Source of the DNA: Pseudomonadota bacterium | GTDB lineage: Bacteria > Pseudomonadota > Gammaproteobacteria > Burkholderiales > Burkholderiaceae_C | Assembly (NCBI GenBank): GCA_018242005.1 | Contig: JAFECU010000290.1 | Location: 1 to 64,000, forward strand | Reading direction: 5' to 3' | DNA length: 64,000 nt | Shown here: piece by piece, positions 35,925 through 44,995 of the stretch | Layout: each line of letters opens with the position of its first letter | Numbering within the stretch: the first letter of the stretch is position 1 | Position numbers and translations under genes: made by a program | The notes under the pieces: generated by a model | What the model was told of the DNA's origin: nothing | The model's input: only the letters and a program-made list of their open reading frames with translations | Database searches by the model: none

Positions 35925-35985
35925 AAATTTTGGGATAAATGGCCTGTAGCGCCTATATGGTAAGCGCTGGCAGCTATTGTTTTTG
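35925..35985 (-). repeat. Dispersed 50-base element, copy 8 (amidase end / dadA)
   Basis: On the minus strand: ACAATAGCTGCCAGCGCTTA, short spacer, AGGCGCTACAGGCCATTTAT. Its first TAG is the stop codon of the amidase gene, as in copy 1 with fabH. Confidence 0.65.
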
Positions 35986-37317
35986 TAACTCCCGTTCGAT
36001 CAGCCGGCCGACGTTAAGCACCGCGTCGTCGCGCAGCGCCCCATGCCACACCATCAGGCCCATGGGCAGCTCGCCCGCCTGGTGGCATGGCAGGGACAGG
36101 GCGCAGCCGTCCAGCACATTGATGACGCTGGTATTGCGCAGCAGCAGGGCGTTGACGCGGAAGAACTCCGCGTCGCGCTCGCTGCCCGGCGCCACGGATT
36201 CGATGGTGGGCGCGACGATGGGCACGGTCGGCGAGAGCAGGGCGTCGAAGCTCGCCATGGCCGCCTCCATGCGCGCGATCCAGGCGCGGCGCGCGTGCAG
36301 CAGGTTGATGTAGTCGGCGGCAGACATGCTGGCGCCGCGCTCTATGCGGCTGCGCACGCGCGGGTCGTAGCGGTCTGCGTGCTGCTGCAGCAGCGTCCGG
36401 TGCCAGGCGTAGCTTTCGGCGGCAGAGAAGCCGCCGGTGGCGTTCACCTCGGCCAGCTGCGCGGTCTCGGGCAGGGCGATCTCGGTGATGCGCGCGCCGG
36501 CGCTGCGCAGCTGCTGCAGCGTCCGCTCGAATGCCCTGGCCACGGCGTCATCCAGGCCGTCCAGAAACAGCGCTGACGGTACGGCCAGACGCCAGGCGGA
36601 CAAGGGCGCCGGGCTGCGCGTGATGCGGCGCGCGGCCAGAATCTCGTGCGCCACGATGGCGTCGCGCACGCTGCGCGTGAGCGCGCAGGCCGTGTCCAGC
36701 GTGGTCGAAAGCGGCAAGGCGCCATCGGTGGGCACCAGGCGTGCCGTGTTCTTGAAGCCCACGATGCCGTTCAGGGCCGCCGGAATGCGGATGGAGCCGC
36801 CCGTGTCAGAGCCCAACCCTATAAAGGCCGCGCCCGTGGCCACCGACACGCCCGCGCCCGAGGACGAGCCGCCCGGCACGCGCGCAGGGCCGGGCAGGGC
36901 GCCGTGGCGTGCGTCATGGGCGGCGGGCGTACCGAAATGCGGGTTCACGCCCACGCCGGAGAATGCGAACTCCACCATGTGCGTATGGCCCACGATGGCC
37001 GCCCCCGCGCGGCGCAGGCGCGCCACGGCCGTGCAGTCGGCCAGGGCCGGCGGCGCATCGGCCAGCACGGTGGAGCCGGCGGCGGTGGTCAGGCCGCGGA
37101 TGTCGAACAGGTCCTTGACGGAAACGGCAAGACCTGCGAGCGGCAGCCGTGCCGCGGCGGGGATTGCGGCGGCGCGCGCCTCGTCGTGGCAGGTCTGGCG
37201 AAACACATGGGCGCAGGCGGGATCGTTAGCGGCCGCTATGCAGCGCTCGAGTTCTGCCGGCGCACTGGAACGCCCGGCGGCAAGTTCGCTGCGGGTTGAG
37301 ACAAGGTCGGCCAACAT
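35974..37317 (-). CDS. Amidase signature family enzyme
   Basis: This 447-residue amidase-signature hydrolase has the Ser-cisSer-Lys triad: Lys in LAVSVKDLFDIRG (about residue 68), the cis-Ser in PGGSSSGAGVSVA, and the nucleophile in GSDTGGSIRIPA (about residues 148-176). It cleaves a carboxamide of unknown identity. It is not part of a gatCAB set. The C-terminal residues RELQKQ end at a TAG supplied by a dispersed element. It is divergent from rpsB; the 176 bases between contain the rpsB promoter and leader. Confidence 0.85.
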   Translation of the reverse strand: MLADLVSTRSELAAGRSSAPAELERCIAAANDPACAHVFRQTCHDEARAAAIPAAARLPLAGLAVSVKDLFDIRGLTTAAGSTVLADAPPALADCTAVARLRRAGAAIVGHTHMVEFAFSGVGVNPHFGTPAAHDARHGALPGPARVPGGSSSGAGVSVATGAAFIGLGSDTGGSIRIPAALNGIVGFKNTARLVPTDGALPLSTTLDTACALTRSVRDAIVAHEILAARRITRSPAPLSAWRLAVPSALFLDGLDDAVARAFERTLQQLRSAGARITEIALPETAQLAEVNATGGFSAAESYAWHRTLLQQHADRYDPRVRSRIERGASMSAADYINLLHARRAWIARMEAAMASFDALLSPTVPIVAPTIESVAPGSERDAEFFRVNALLLRNTSVINVLDGCALSLPCHQAGELPMGLMVWHGALRDDAVLNVGRLIERELQKQ

Positions 37318-37325
37318 GGTGGGTG

Positions 37326-37334
37326 TGCTAGAAT
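37326..37334 (+). promoter_or_regulatory. Candidate extended -10 promoter for rpsB
   Basis: TGCTAGAAT is an extended -10 element (TG, one base, TAGAAT), which needs no strong -35. It lies 160 bases before rpsB and just before the leader stem. Confidence 0.5.
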
Positions 37335-37339
37335 CCTTG

Positions 37340-37389
37340 GGTTTTGCTGAGAGCTGCTCGCCCTGTGGTGCGCGGCTTGCGGCAAAACC
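37340..37389 (+). promoter_or_regulatory. rpsB leader stem, candidate S2 autoregulatory site
   Basis: GGTTTTGC at 37340-37347 pairs perfectly with GCAAAACC at 37382-37389 around a 34-base loop. It stands at the 5' end of the predicted leader. In E. coli, S2 represses its own rpsB-tsf mRNA through the leader. A similar role here is inferred from position and structure only. Confidence 0.4.
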
Positions 37390-37493
37390 AATCGCAAACC
37401 GGCCCCTTCAAGGTGTCGCGACCCGCAGTAAGCCTTTGCTGCAGGTCGTGATTTTTGGGGCTGGATTTTAGACCCAACCTTCGGAGAAATCTC

Positions 37494-38246
37494 ATGTCCG
37501 TCACCATGCGCGAAATGCTGGAGGCCGGTGTCCATTTTGGCCACCAGACCCGCTTCTGGAACCCCAAGATGGCCCCCTTCATCTTCGGCCATCGCAACAA
37601 GATTCACATCATCAACCTGGAAAAGTCGCTGCCGATGTTCCAGGAGGCGCAGAAGTTCGCCAAGCAGCTGTCTGCCAACCGCGGCACCATCCTGATGGTG
37701 GGCACCAAGCGCCAGGCGCGCGAACTGGTGGCCGAGCAGGCGCAGCGCGCCGGCGTGCCCTATGTGGACCAGCGCTGGCTGGGCGGCATGCTGACCAACT
37801 TCAAGACCGTCAAGACCTCGATCAAGCGTCTCAAGGACATGAAGGCCCAGCAGGAAGCAGGCCTTGAGTCCATGAGCAAGAAGGAGCAGCTCACGTTCAC
37901 CCGCGAGATCGAGAAGCTCGAGAAGGACATCGGTGGCATCCAGGACATGAACGCCCTGCCCGATGCCATCTTCGTGATCGACGTGGGCTTCCACAAGATC
38001 GCCGTGGCCGAGGCCAAGAAGCTGGGCATTCCGCTGATCGGCGTGGTGGACTCCAACCACAATCCCGAGGGCATCGACTACGTGATCCCCGGTAACGACG
38101 ACTCGGCCAAGGCCGTGGCGCTGTACGCCCGTGGCATCGCCGACGCCATCCTCGAAGGCCGTGCCAACGCCGTGGACGAGGTGGTCAAGGCCGCCGCTGG
38201 CGAAGGCTCCGACGAATTCGTGGAAGTGGACGAGCACGCCGCCTAA
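37494..38246 (+). CDS. rpsB: 30S ribosomal protein S2
   Basis: This 250-residue protein is uS2. It begins [20 protein letters not shown] and includes [39 protein letters not shown] and the late [17 protein letters not shown] block. ATG 37494 follows a ggagaa site. It is separated from tsf by a terminator-like hairpin, as in many bacteria, where S2 is made in excess over EF-Ts. Confidence 0.97.
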   Translation: MSVTMREMLEAGVHFGHQTRFWNPKMAPFIFGHRNKIHIINLEKSLPMFQEAQKFAKQLSANRGTILMVGTKRQARELVAEQAQRAGVPYVDQRWLGGMLTNFKTVKTSIKRLKDMKAQQEAGLESMSKKEQLTFTREIEKLEKDIGGIQDMNALPDAIFVIDVGFHKIAVAEAKKLGIPLIGVVDSNHNPEGIDYVIPGNDDSAKAVALYARGIADAILEGRANAVDEVVKAAAGEGSDEFVEVDEHAA

Positions 38247-38280
38247 ATCAACGGGCCGCGCACTGCGTCGCAAAAGAAGC

Positions 38281-38307
38281 GGGGCCCAGGTGAGCCCCCT
38301 TTTTTTT
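38281..38307 (+). terminator. Terminator/attenuator between rpsB and tsf
   Basis: GGGGC (38281-38285) pairs with GCCCC (38294-38298) around an 8-base loop and is followed by a run of eight T residues from 38300. It is probably leaky, since tsf has no obvious promoter in the remaining 48 bases. Confidence 0.7.
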
Positions 38308-38355
38308 AGCCCTCATTCCTGTAACGAACTGAACTGAAACACTGGAGAAATACCG

Positions 38356-39282
38356 ATGGCTGCTATTACCGCAAGCATGGTCGCTGAACTGCGTGGCAAG
38401 ACTGACGCCCCCATGATGGAATGCAAGAAGGCCCTGACCGAGGCCGGCGGCGACATGGCCAAGGCCGAAGAGCTGCTGCGCGTGAAGCTCGGCACCAAGG
38501 CCGGCAAGGCCGCCTCGCGCGTCACGGCCGAGGGCGTGGTGGCCGCCAGCATCAGCGGCAACGTGGGTGCTCTGATCGAGGTCAACAGCGAGACCGACTT
38601 CGTGTCCAAGAATGACAGCTTCATCGCCATGGCCAACGCCGCGGCCAAGCTGGTGGCCGAGCACAACCCCGCCAACATCGAAGCCCTGGGCGCCCTGGCC
38701 TATAGCCAGGACGGCTTCGGCCCCACGCTGGAAGACGTGCGCAAGGGCCTGATCGGCAAGATCGGCGAGAACATGTCCTTCCGCCGCTTCAAGCGCTTTG
38801 CGGGCAGCAACCTGGCGCACTACCTGCACGGCTCGCGCATCGGTGTGGTGGTGGAGTACGACGGTGACGCCGTCGCTGCCAAGGATGTGGCCATGCATGT
38901 GGCCGCCATGAAGCCCGCCGCGTTGACCAGCGCCGACGTGCCCGCCGACCTGATCGCCAAGGAACGTGCCGTGGCCGAGGGCAAGGCCGAAGAGGCCAAC
39001 AAGGAGCTGGTTGCCGCCGGCAAGCCCGCGCAGAGCGCCGAGATCACGGCCAAGCGCATCGAGGGCGCCGTGCAGAAGTTCCTGAAGGAAGTCTCGCTGG
39101 CCGACCAGGTCTTCGTGAAGGCCGCGGACGGCAAGCAGACCGTGGCCGCCATGCTCAAGGGAGCCGGCACCACCGTCAAGGGCTTCACCCTGTACGTGGT
39201 GGGCGAGGGCATTGAGAAGAAGACCGACGACTTTGCCGCGGAAGTGGCCGCCCAGGTCGCAGCCGCCAAGTCCGGCGCCTGA
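38356..39282 (+). CDS. tsf: Elongation factor Ts
   Basis: This 308-residue guanine-nucleotide exchange factor regenerates EF-Tu-GTP. The N-terminal UBA-like part [20 protein letters not shown] is followed by [19 protein letters not shown]. The exchange core has [15 protein letters not shown] and the C-terminal [11 protein letters not shown]. Length and start are standard. Confidence 0.97.
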   Translation: MAAITASMVAELRGKTDAPMMECKKALTEAGGDMAKAEELLRVKLGTKAGKAASRVTAEGVVAASISGNVGALIEVNSETDFVSKNDSFIAMANAAAKLVAEHNPANIEALGALAYSQDGFGPTLEDVRKGLIGKIGENMSFRRFKRFAGSNLAHYLHGSRIGVVVEYDGDAVAAKDVAMHVAAMKPAALTSADVPADLIAKERAVAEGKAEEANKELVAAGKPAQSAEITAKRIEGAVQKFLKEVSLADQVFVKAADGKQTVAAMLKGAGTTVKGFTLYVVGEGIEKKTDDFAAEVAAQVAAAKSGA

Positions 39283-39339
39283 CCGCCCGACTGCCCGCCG
39301 TCCCCGCCCTTCTGATCCCGCCTTACGGAGAAATAGCCC

Positions 39340-40062
39340 ATGACATCAACCACACCGGCCCATAAGCGCATCCTGCTCAAGTTGTCTGGTGAGGCGCTGA
39401 TGGGCGATGACGCCTTTGGCATCAACCGCAACACCATCGTGCGCATGGTCGGCGAGGTGGCCGAGGTCACCCGCCTGGGCGTGCAGGTGGCGCTGGTCAT
39501 AGGTGGGGGCAACATCTTTCGCGGTGTGGCCGGTGGTGCCGAGGGCATGGACCGCGCCACGGCCGACTACATGGGCATGCTGGCCACGGTGATGAACTCG
39601 CTGGCGCTGGCCGATGCCCTGAACAAGCAGGGCGTGACCGCGCGCGTCATGTCGGCCATCGACATCCAGCAGGTGGTCGAGCCCTATGTGCGCCCCAAGG
39701 CACTGCAATACCTCGAAGAGGGCAAGGTGGTGGTGTTCGCCGCAGGCACCGGCAACCCGTTCTTCACCACCGACACGGCGGCGGCGCTGCGCGGTGCAGA
39801 GATCGGCGCCGAGCTGGTGCTCAAGGCCACCAAGGTCGATGGCGTGTACACGGCCGACCCGATGAAGGATCCCACGGCCACGCGCTACGCCAGGCTGACC
39901 TTCGACGAGGCCATGGTGCGCAACCTGGGCATCATGGATGCGACGGCGTTTGCGCTGTGCCGTGACCAGAAGCTGCCCATCCGCGTGTTCTCCATCCTGA
40001 AGCCCGGCGCCCTCAAGCGCGTGGTCATGGGCGAGGATGAGGGCACCTTGGTGTACGCTTGA
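39340..40062 (+). CDS. pyrH: UMP kinase
   Basis: This 240-residue amino-acid-kinase-fold enzyme phosphorylates UMP to UDP. Motifs are [14 protein letters not shown] (residues 8-21), [12 protein letters not shown] (about 49-60), [16 protein letters not shown] and [14 protein letters not shown]. It sits between tsf and frr, a nearly universal order in proteobacteria. Confidence 0.97.
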   Translation: MTSTTPAHKRILLKLSGEALMGDDAFGINRNTIVRMVGEVAEVTRLGVQVALVIGGGNIFRGVAGGAEGMDRATADYMGMLATVMNSLALADALNKQGVTARVMSAIDIQQVVEPYVRPKALQYLEEGKVVVFAAGTGNPFFTTDTAAALRGAEIGAELVLKATKVDGVYTADPMKDPTATRYARLTFDEAMVRNLGIMDATAFALCRDQKLPIRVFSILKPGALKRVVMGEDEGTLVYA

Positions 40063-40114
40063 GCGTTTTTCCGAGTCTGGCTCGTGCCGATCACCGCACG
40101 CTGGAGGATTTCAC

Positions 40115-40675
40115 ATGACGATTGCCGACATCAAGAAGAACCTGGACGCCAAGATGGACCAGTCCATCACCGCGCTCAAGAACAACCTGGCCAAGGTGCG
40201 CACCGGCCGCGCCAACCCGGCGCTGCTCGATTCCATTCACGTCGAGTACTACGGCTCCATGGTGCCGCTGTCGCAGGTGGCCAACGTGGCGCTGCTCGAC
40301 GCGCGCACCATCAGCGTTCAGCCCTGGGAAAAGAACATGAGCGCCAAGGTCGAGAAGGCCATACGCGAGAGCGACCTGGGCCTGAACCCGGCCAGCCTGG
40401 GCGACCTGATCCGCGTGCCCATGCCGCCCATGAGCGAGGAGCGACGCAAGGAAATGACCAAGCTCGCGCGCAACGAGGGCGAGAGCTCCAAGGTGGCCGT
40501 GCGCAACCTGCGCCGCGACGCCAATGAGGCCGTGAAGAAGCTGGTCAAGGACAAGCTCGCGTCCGAGGATGAGCAGAAGCGTGCCGAGGCCGACATCCAG
40601 AAGGCCACGGACAAGCACATCGCCGCGATCGAAGCCTTGGTTGCGGCCAAGGAACAGGACATTCTGGCGATCTGA
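40115..40675 (+). CDS. frr: Ribosome recycling factor
   Basis: This 186-residue protein splits post-termination ribosomes with EF-G. The helical domain begins [31 protein letters not shown] and [14 protein letters not shown] follow, and [14 protein letters not shown] is conserved. ATG 40115 follows a ggagg site; a longer frame upstream would overlap pyrH. Confidence 0.97.
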   Translation: MTIADIKKNLDAKMDQSITALKNNLAKVRTGRANPALLDSIHVEYYGSMVPLSQVANVALLDARTISVQPWEKNMSAKVEKAIRESDLGLNPASLGDLIRVPMPPMSEERRKEMTKLARNEGESSKVAVRNLRRDANEAVKKLVKDKLASEDEQKRAEADIQKATDKHIAAIEALVAAKEQDILAI

Positions 40676-40685
40676 TCGCGGATTC

Positions 40686-41426
40686 ATGTCCACTGCAGCG
40701 CCAGCCGTTCCCTATCACATTGCCATCGTCATGGATGGCAACGGCCGTTGGGCCACGCGGCGCTTTCTGCCGCGCCTGGCCGGGCACCGCCAGGGCGTGG
40801 AGTCACTCAGGCGCTGTGTGCGTGCGTGCGCCGCGCGCGGCGTGGGCGTGCTCACCGTGTTTGCGTTCTCCTCCGAGAACTGGAACCGCCCGCAGGACGA
40901 GGTCTCCGGCCTCATGGAGCTGATGGGCAAGGCACTGGTGCGCGAGGTGCCGCAGCTCACCAAGGACGGTGTGCGCCTGTGTTTCGTCGGCGAGCGTGCC
41001 AGCCTGTCCGCCGGCATGCGCGGTGCACTCGAACAGGCCGAGGCTGCGACCGCCGCAAACTCGCGCATGACGCTCAATGTCTGCTTCAACTATGGCGGCC
41101 GCTGGGACATCGCCCAGGCTGCTGCGGGATTGGCCGCGCGTGGCGAGCCCATCACCGAGTCCAGCCTGCATGCGGCCATGGGTATGGCCCATGTGCCCGA
41201 CCCCGACCTGTTGATACGCACCGGCGGCGAAAAGCGCATCAGCAACTTCCTGCTATGGCAGGCCGCCTATACCGAGCTGTATTTCAGCGAGCGCCTGTGG
41301 CCCGAGTTCGACGAGGCGGCGCTCGACGAAGCCATTGCGGACTATGCTGCGCGCGAGCGCCGCTTCGGCCGCACCTCCGAGCAGCTGCGGCAGGAGCAGG
41401 AGCAGCCCGATCCCCTGCGCGCCTGA
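40686..41426 (+). CDS. uppS: Undecaprenyl diphosphate synthase
   Basis: This 246-residue cis-prenyltransferase makes the C55 lipid carrier for peptidoglycan and O-antigen. Hallmarks are IAIVMDGNGRWATRR (residues 12-26), the catalytic Asp within it, GHRQGVESLRR, FAFSSENWNRP, and DLLIRTGGEKRISNFLLWQ. It begins 10 bases after frr and is followed by cdsA and dxr, so two isoprenoid genes flank a phospholipid gene. Confidence 0.96.
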   Translation: MSTAAPAVPYHIAIVMDGNGRWATRRFLPRLAGHRQGVESLRRCVRACAARGVGVLTVFAFSSENWNRPQDEVSGLMELMGKALVREVPQLTKDGVRLCFVGERASLSAGMRGALEQAEAATAANSRMTLNVCFNYGGRWDIAQAAAGLAARGEPITESSLHAAMGMAHVPDPDLLIRTGGEKRISNFLLWQAAYTELYFSERLWPEFDEAALDEAIADYAARERRFGRTSEQLRQEQEQPDPLRA

Positions 41427-41461
41427 ACGTCGGGGTTCCCAATTTTCGCGAAAGGGCTTCG

Positions 41462-42307
41462 ATGCTCAAGCAACGTGTCATCACCGCCCTGGTCCTGCTG
41501 GCCATACTGCTGCCGGCGCTGTTCTATCCCTCGTTCGTGCCGTTCGCCGCGGTCACGCTGGTGCTCATGGCGGCCGGGGCCTGGGAATGGGGGCGGCTGA
41601 ACGCCTTGGGCGGCATGGCCAGTTGGGCGCTGGGTGCGCTGTGCCTGCTGCTGTGCGGCCTGAGCTGGCTGGGCGGCTGGCTGCAGCGGCCGCTGCCCTG
41701 GCTGTGGACCCTGGGAGGAGGCGCTTGGGTGCTGGGCGGCGCGCTGTTGCTGCGCGCGGGTGTGGCGGGCTGGCCGCAGGTGCCTCGGTTCCTGCGCATC
41801 GTCGGTGGCGTGCTGGCGCTGTGGCTGGCCTGGCTGGCCGTGGCCCAGGCGCGCGTGGCGGGTGTCAATTTCCTCCTTTCGGTGCTGACCCTGGTCTGGG
41901 CGGCCGACATCTGTGCCTACTTTGCAGGCCGCGCCTTCGGCCTGCGCCTTACCAAGGGCAAGCTCGCGCCCAGCATCAGCCCCGGCAAGAGCTGGGAGGG
42001 CGTCTGGGGCGGCATGGCGGGTGTGCTGCTGCTGGCCATCGCCTGGGTGGCGGGCGATGCGCACTGGCAGGCCACGGTGCCCAGTCTCTACACCCAGCTG
42101 GCGCACCGGGGCTGGTGGCTGCTGTTCATCGGCGTGGCCTTCATGGCGGCCATGAGCGTGGTCGGTGACCTGGTGGAATCGCTCATCAAGCGCAGTGCCG
42201 GCGTCAAGGACAGCAGCGGCCTGCTGCCCGGTCACGGCGGTGTGCTTGACCGCATCGATGCGCTGCTGCCCACGCTGCCTCTGGCCATGATGCTTACCCA
42301 GTTTTGA
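41462..42307 (+). CDS. cdsA: Phosphatidate cytidylyltransferase
   Basis: This 281-residue polytopic inner-membrane enzyme makes CDP-diacylglycerol from phosphatidic acid and CTP. About eight hydrophobic spans are seen, starting VITALVLLAILLPALFY. The signature SVVGDLVESLIKRSAGVKDS continues with GLLPGHGGVLDRIDAL near the C-terminus. It ends three bases before dxr. Confidence 0.95.
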   Translation: MLKQRVITALVLLAILLPALFYPSFVPFAAVTLVLMAAGAWEWGRLNALGGMASWALGALCLLLCGLSWLGGWLQRPLPWLWTLGGGAWVLGGALLLRAGVAGWPQVPRFLRIVGGVLALWLAWLAVAQARVAGVNFLLSVLTLVWAADICAYFAGRAFGLRLTKGKLAPSISPGKSWEGVWGGMAGVLLLAIAWVAGDAHWQATVPSLYTQLAHRGWWLLFIGVAFMAAMSVVGDLVESLIKRSAGVKDSSGLLPGHGGVLDRIDALLPTLPLAMMLTQF

Positions 42308-42310
42308 CGC

Positions 42311-43486
42311 ATGAAACAACGACTTACCATCCTCGGCTCAACGGGGTCTATCGGCACCAGCACGCTGGACGTGGTGGCGCGCCATCCCGACCGTTATGAG
42401 GTCTTTGCCCTGAGCGCTGCCACGCAGGTGGACCTGATGCTTGCGCAATGCGCGCAGTTCCGCCCCCGCTATGCCGTCATGGCGAGCGGGGCCCATGCCC
42501 GCCTGCTGGCCGAGAGGTTGAAGCAGAACGACCTTCCAACGCAGGTGCTGCAGGCGCCAGATGCTCTTGAAACAATAGCTTCGCACGAGCAGGTCGATGC
42601 CGTCATGGGCGCGATCGTGGGCGCGGCGGGCCTGGCGCCCTGCCTGGCGGCGGCGCGCGCGGGCAAGCGCCTGCTGCTGGCCAACAAGGAGGCGCTGGTC
42701 GTCGGTGGCGAGGTCTTCATGCGTGCCGTGCGCGAGGGCGGCGCCACGCTGCTGCCCATCGACAGCGAGCATTCCGCCATCTTCCAGAGCCTGCCCGAGG
42801 ATCCCACGACCTGGGGGCGGCGTGTCGATCACGTGGTGCTCACCGCCTCGGGCGGGCCGTTTCGCACGCGCGATCCGGCCGGCCTGCGCGACGTGACGCC
42901 GGATGAGGCTTGCGCCCACCCGAACTTTTCCATGGGCCGCAAGATCTCCGTCGACTCGGCCACCATGATGAACAAGGCGCTGGAGGTGATCGAGGCGCAC
43001 TGGCTGTTCGGTCTGGCGCCCGAGCAGATCAAGGTGGTGATCCATCCGCAGCAGATCATCCACTCCATGGTGCAGTTCAGGGACGCGTCCATCATCGCCC
43101 AACTGGGCACGCCCGACATGCGTGTGCCTATCGCCTGCGGCCTGGCCTGGCCCGAGCGCGTGGAAAGCGGCGCCGCCACGCTCGACTTCACGAGTCTGGC
43201 CGCGCTGACCTTCGAGCCTGCCGACGCGGCGCGCTTTCCCGGCCTGCATCTGTCGTGGCAGGCGCTGGCCGCGGCGCCGGGCACGACGGCCGTGCTCAAT
43301 GCCGCAAACGAGGTTGCGGTTGACGCCTTCCTGCAGGGGCGCATACGCTTCGATCAGATTCACGCGCTCAATCTCGCAACTCTGGAGGCGGTGTTACCCT
43401 CCAACCCGGACTCGCTGCAGGCCCTGCTGGCACTGGACGCGCAGGCGCGCGCCAGGGCACGGCAGCTGGTGCAGCGCTTCAATTAA
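42311..43486 (+). CDS. dxr: 1-deoxy-D-xylulose 5-phosphate reductoisomerase
   Basis: This 391-residue enzyme forms MEP, the committed step of the non-mevalonate isoprenoid pathway. NADPH binding: TILGSTGSIGTSTLDVVARH (residues 6-25). Metal and substrate: DSEHSAIFQ, TASGGPFR, NFSMGRKISVDSATMMNKALE (split here as NFSMGRKISVD and SATMMNKALE). The short segment near 42560-42590 (ALETIASHE) is AT-rich and resembles one arm of the dispersed element, but I do not count it as a copy. Confidence 0.96.
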   Translation: MKQRLTILGSTGSIGTSTLDVVARHPDRYEVFALSAATQVDLMLAQCAQFRPRYAVMASGAHARLLAERLKQNDLPTQVLQAPDALETIASHEQVDAVMGAIVGAAGLAPCLAAARAGKRLLLANKEALVVGGEVFMRAVREGGATLLPIDSEHSAIFQSLPEDPTTWGRRVDHVVLTASGGPFRTRDPAGLRDVTPDEACAHPNFSMGRKISVDSATMMNKALEVIEAHWLFGLAPEQIKVVIHPQQIIHSMVQFRDASIIAQLGTPDMRVPIACGLAWPERVESGAATLDFTSLAALTFEPADAARFPGLHLSWQALAAAPGTTAVLNAANEVAVDAFLQGRIRFDQIHALNLATLEAVLPSNPDSLQALLALDAQARARARQLVQRFN

Positions 43487-43534
43487 GTGAGCTGACTGCA
43501 GTCGTCAGATGGATGTTTCAGTTGTAGTACGTTG

Positions 43535-43576
43535 CAAAACACTTGCGTGAAAAGCACTGTCAGCTATGAATTTTGA
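43535..43576 (-). repeat. Dispersed 50-base element, copy 9 (dxr-rseP spacer)
   Basis: On the minus strand: TTCATAGCTGACAGTGCTTT, spacer, GCAAGTGTTTTGC. The left half matches the family well; the right half is eroded. Confidence 0.5.
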
Positions 43577-43588
43577 GGAAACCTCCGC

Positions 43589-44950
43589 ATGCTGCTGACC
43601 GTTGTTGCCTTTGTCGTCGCCCTCGGCGTGCTGATCGCCGTGCACGAATATGGCCACTACCGCGTGGCCGTGGCCTGCGGCGTGAAGGTGCTGCGGTTCT
43701 CCATCGGCTTTGGCCGGCCGTTGCTGCGCTGGCAGCGCAAGGGCTCGCCCACGGAGTTCGTCATCGCCGCGTTTCCGCTCGGCGGCTACGTGCGCATGCT
43801 CGATGAGCGCGAGGCGCCCGTGGCGCCCGAAGAGCGCCACCTGGCCTTCAACACCCAGCCGCTGCGCGCCCGCGCGGCCGTCGTGGCAGCCGGGCCGCTG
43901 GCCAATCTGTTGCTGGCCGTGGTGCTCTATGCCACGGTCAACTGGAGCGGCGTGGACGAGCCCCGGGCGGTGCTGTCCAGTCCCGTGGCTGGCTCCATTG
44001 CGCAGCGCGCCGGGCTGCAGGGGGGCGAACTGGTAGTCAGCGCCGCCATTGGCGAGGACGATGCCGAACCCGTGCGCTCCTTCGAGGACCTGCGCTGGGT
44101 GCTCACGCGCGGGGCGCTGGATGGCGAGAACGTGCGCCTGCTGCTGCAACCCGAGCGCGGGGCGCAGCGCGAGGTGGTGCTGCCGCTGGAAGGCATGCAG
44201 GTGCGCGATGCCGACGCGCAGCTGTTTCGCCGCATAGGCATCGTCGGCCCATGGACGCGCCCCGTGTTGGGCGAGGTCATGCCCGGCGGCGCCGCCGAGC
44301 GAGCCGGCCTGCATCCGGGCGACCTGGTGCTGCGCCTGGGCGGCACCGATGTGGTGGACGGAGTCCAGCTGCGCGACCTGATACGCGCCAGCGTGCAGGA
44401 CGGCAAGCCGCGCACCCAGGTTTGGCGCATAGACCGTGACGGGCGCCTGCTCGACGTCGCCGTCACGCCGCAACTGGTGCCCGAGGCCCAGGGCCCCGTG
44501 GGCCGCATCGGTGCCTATGTGGGCAACCCGCCCGAGATGGTGAACGTGCGCTATGGCCCCGTGGAAGGGCTGTGGAGGGGCGTGCAACGCACCTGGGAGG
44601 TCTCGGTGCTGACCCTGCGCATGATGGGGCGCATGGTGATAGGAGAGGCCTCCATCAAGAACCTGAGCGGGCCGCTGACCATTGCCGACTATGCGGGCCG
44701 ATCGGCCAGCATGGGGTTGACGCAGTACCTCGCGTTCATGGCCCTCATCAGCGTCAGCCTGGGGGTGCTGAACCTGCTGCCGCTGCCCGTTCTGGATGGG
44801 GGGCACCTGATGTATTATCTTTGGGAAGGGCTCACGGGTCGCAGCGTATCCGAAGCCTGGATGGACCGGTTGCAGCGTGCGGGCGTCGTGGTGCTCCTCC
44901 TCATGATGTCCATCGCCCTGTTCAACGATCTCACCCGGCTATTTGGCTAA
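43589..44950 (+). CDS. rseP: Site-2 zinc metalloprotease RseP
   Basis: This 453-residue inner-membrane protease makes the second cut in RseA, freeing RpoE. The zinc site HEYGHY is at residues 22-27, within the first span (TVVAFVVALGVLIAVHEYGH). The third ligand is in LPVLDGGHLMYYL near residue 405. Two PDZ domains lie between, at about residues 115-200 and 210-300. It directly precedes bamA and skp, whose products it indirectly controls. Confidence 0.95.
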   Translation: MLLTVVAFVVALGVLIAVHEYGHYRVAVACGVKVLRFSIGFGRPLLRWQRKGSPTEFVIAAFPLGGYVRMLDEREAPVAPEERHLAFNTQPLRARAAVVAAGPLANLLLAVVLYATVNWSGVDEPRAVLSSPVAGSIAQRAGLQGGELVVSAAIGEDDAEPVRSFEDLRWVLTRGALDGENVRLLLQPERGAQREVVLPLEGMQVRDADAQLFRRIGIVGPWTRPVLGEVMPGGAAERAGLHPGDLVLRLGGTDVVDGVQLRDLIRASVQDGKPRTQVWRIDRDGRLLDVAVTPQLVPEAQGPVGRIGAYVGNPPEMVNVRYGPVEGLWRGVQRTWEVSVLTLRMMGRMVIGEASIKNLSGPLTIADYAGRSASMGLTQYLAFMALISVSLGVLNLLPLPVLDGGHLMYYLWEGLTGRSVSEAWMDRLQRAGVVVLLLMMSIALFNDLTRLFG

Positions 44951-44995
44951 CCTTTTCGCCGCTATCGCACCGTGGTAGCGGTTTCAGCTTCACCC

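Noticed and set aside
35974-37317. Amidase as GatA (Glu-tRNA amidotransferase subunit A)
   Set aside because: No gatB or gatC nearby; the sequence is a general amidase-signature enzyme of 447 residues.
42557-42600. Possible extra copy of the dispersed element inside dxr
   Set aside because: Only AACAATAGCT and an AT-rich flank match; the second arm and the right end are missing.
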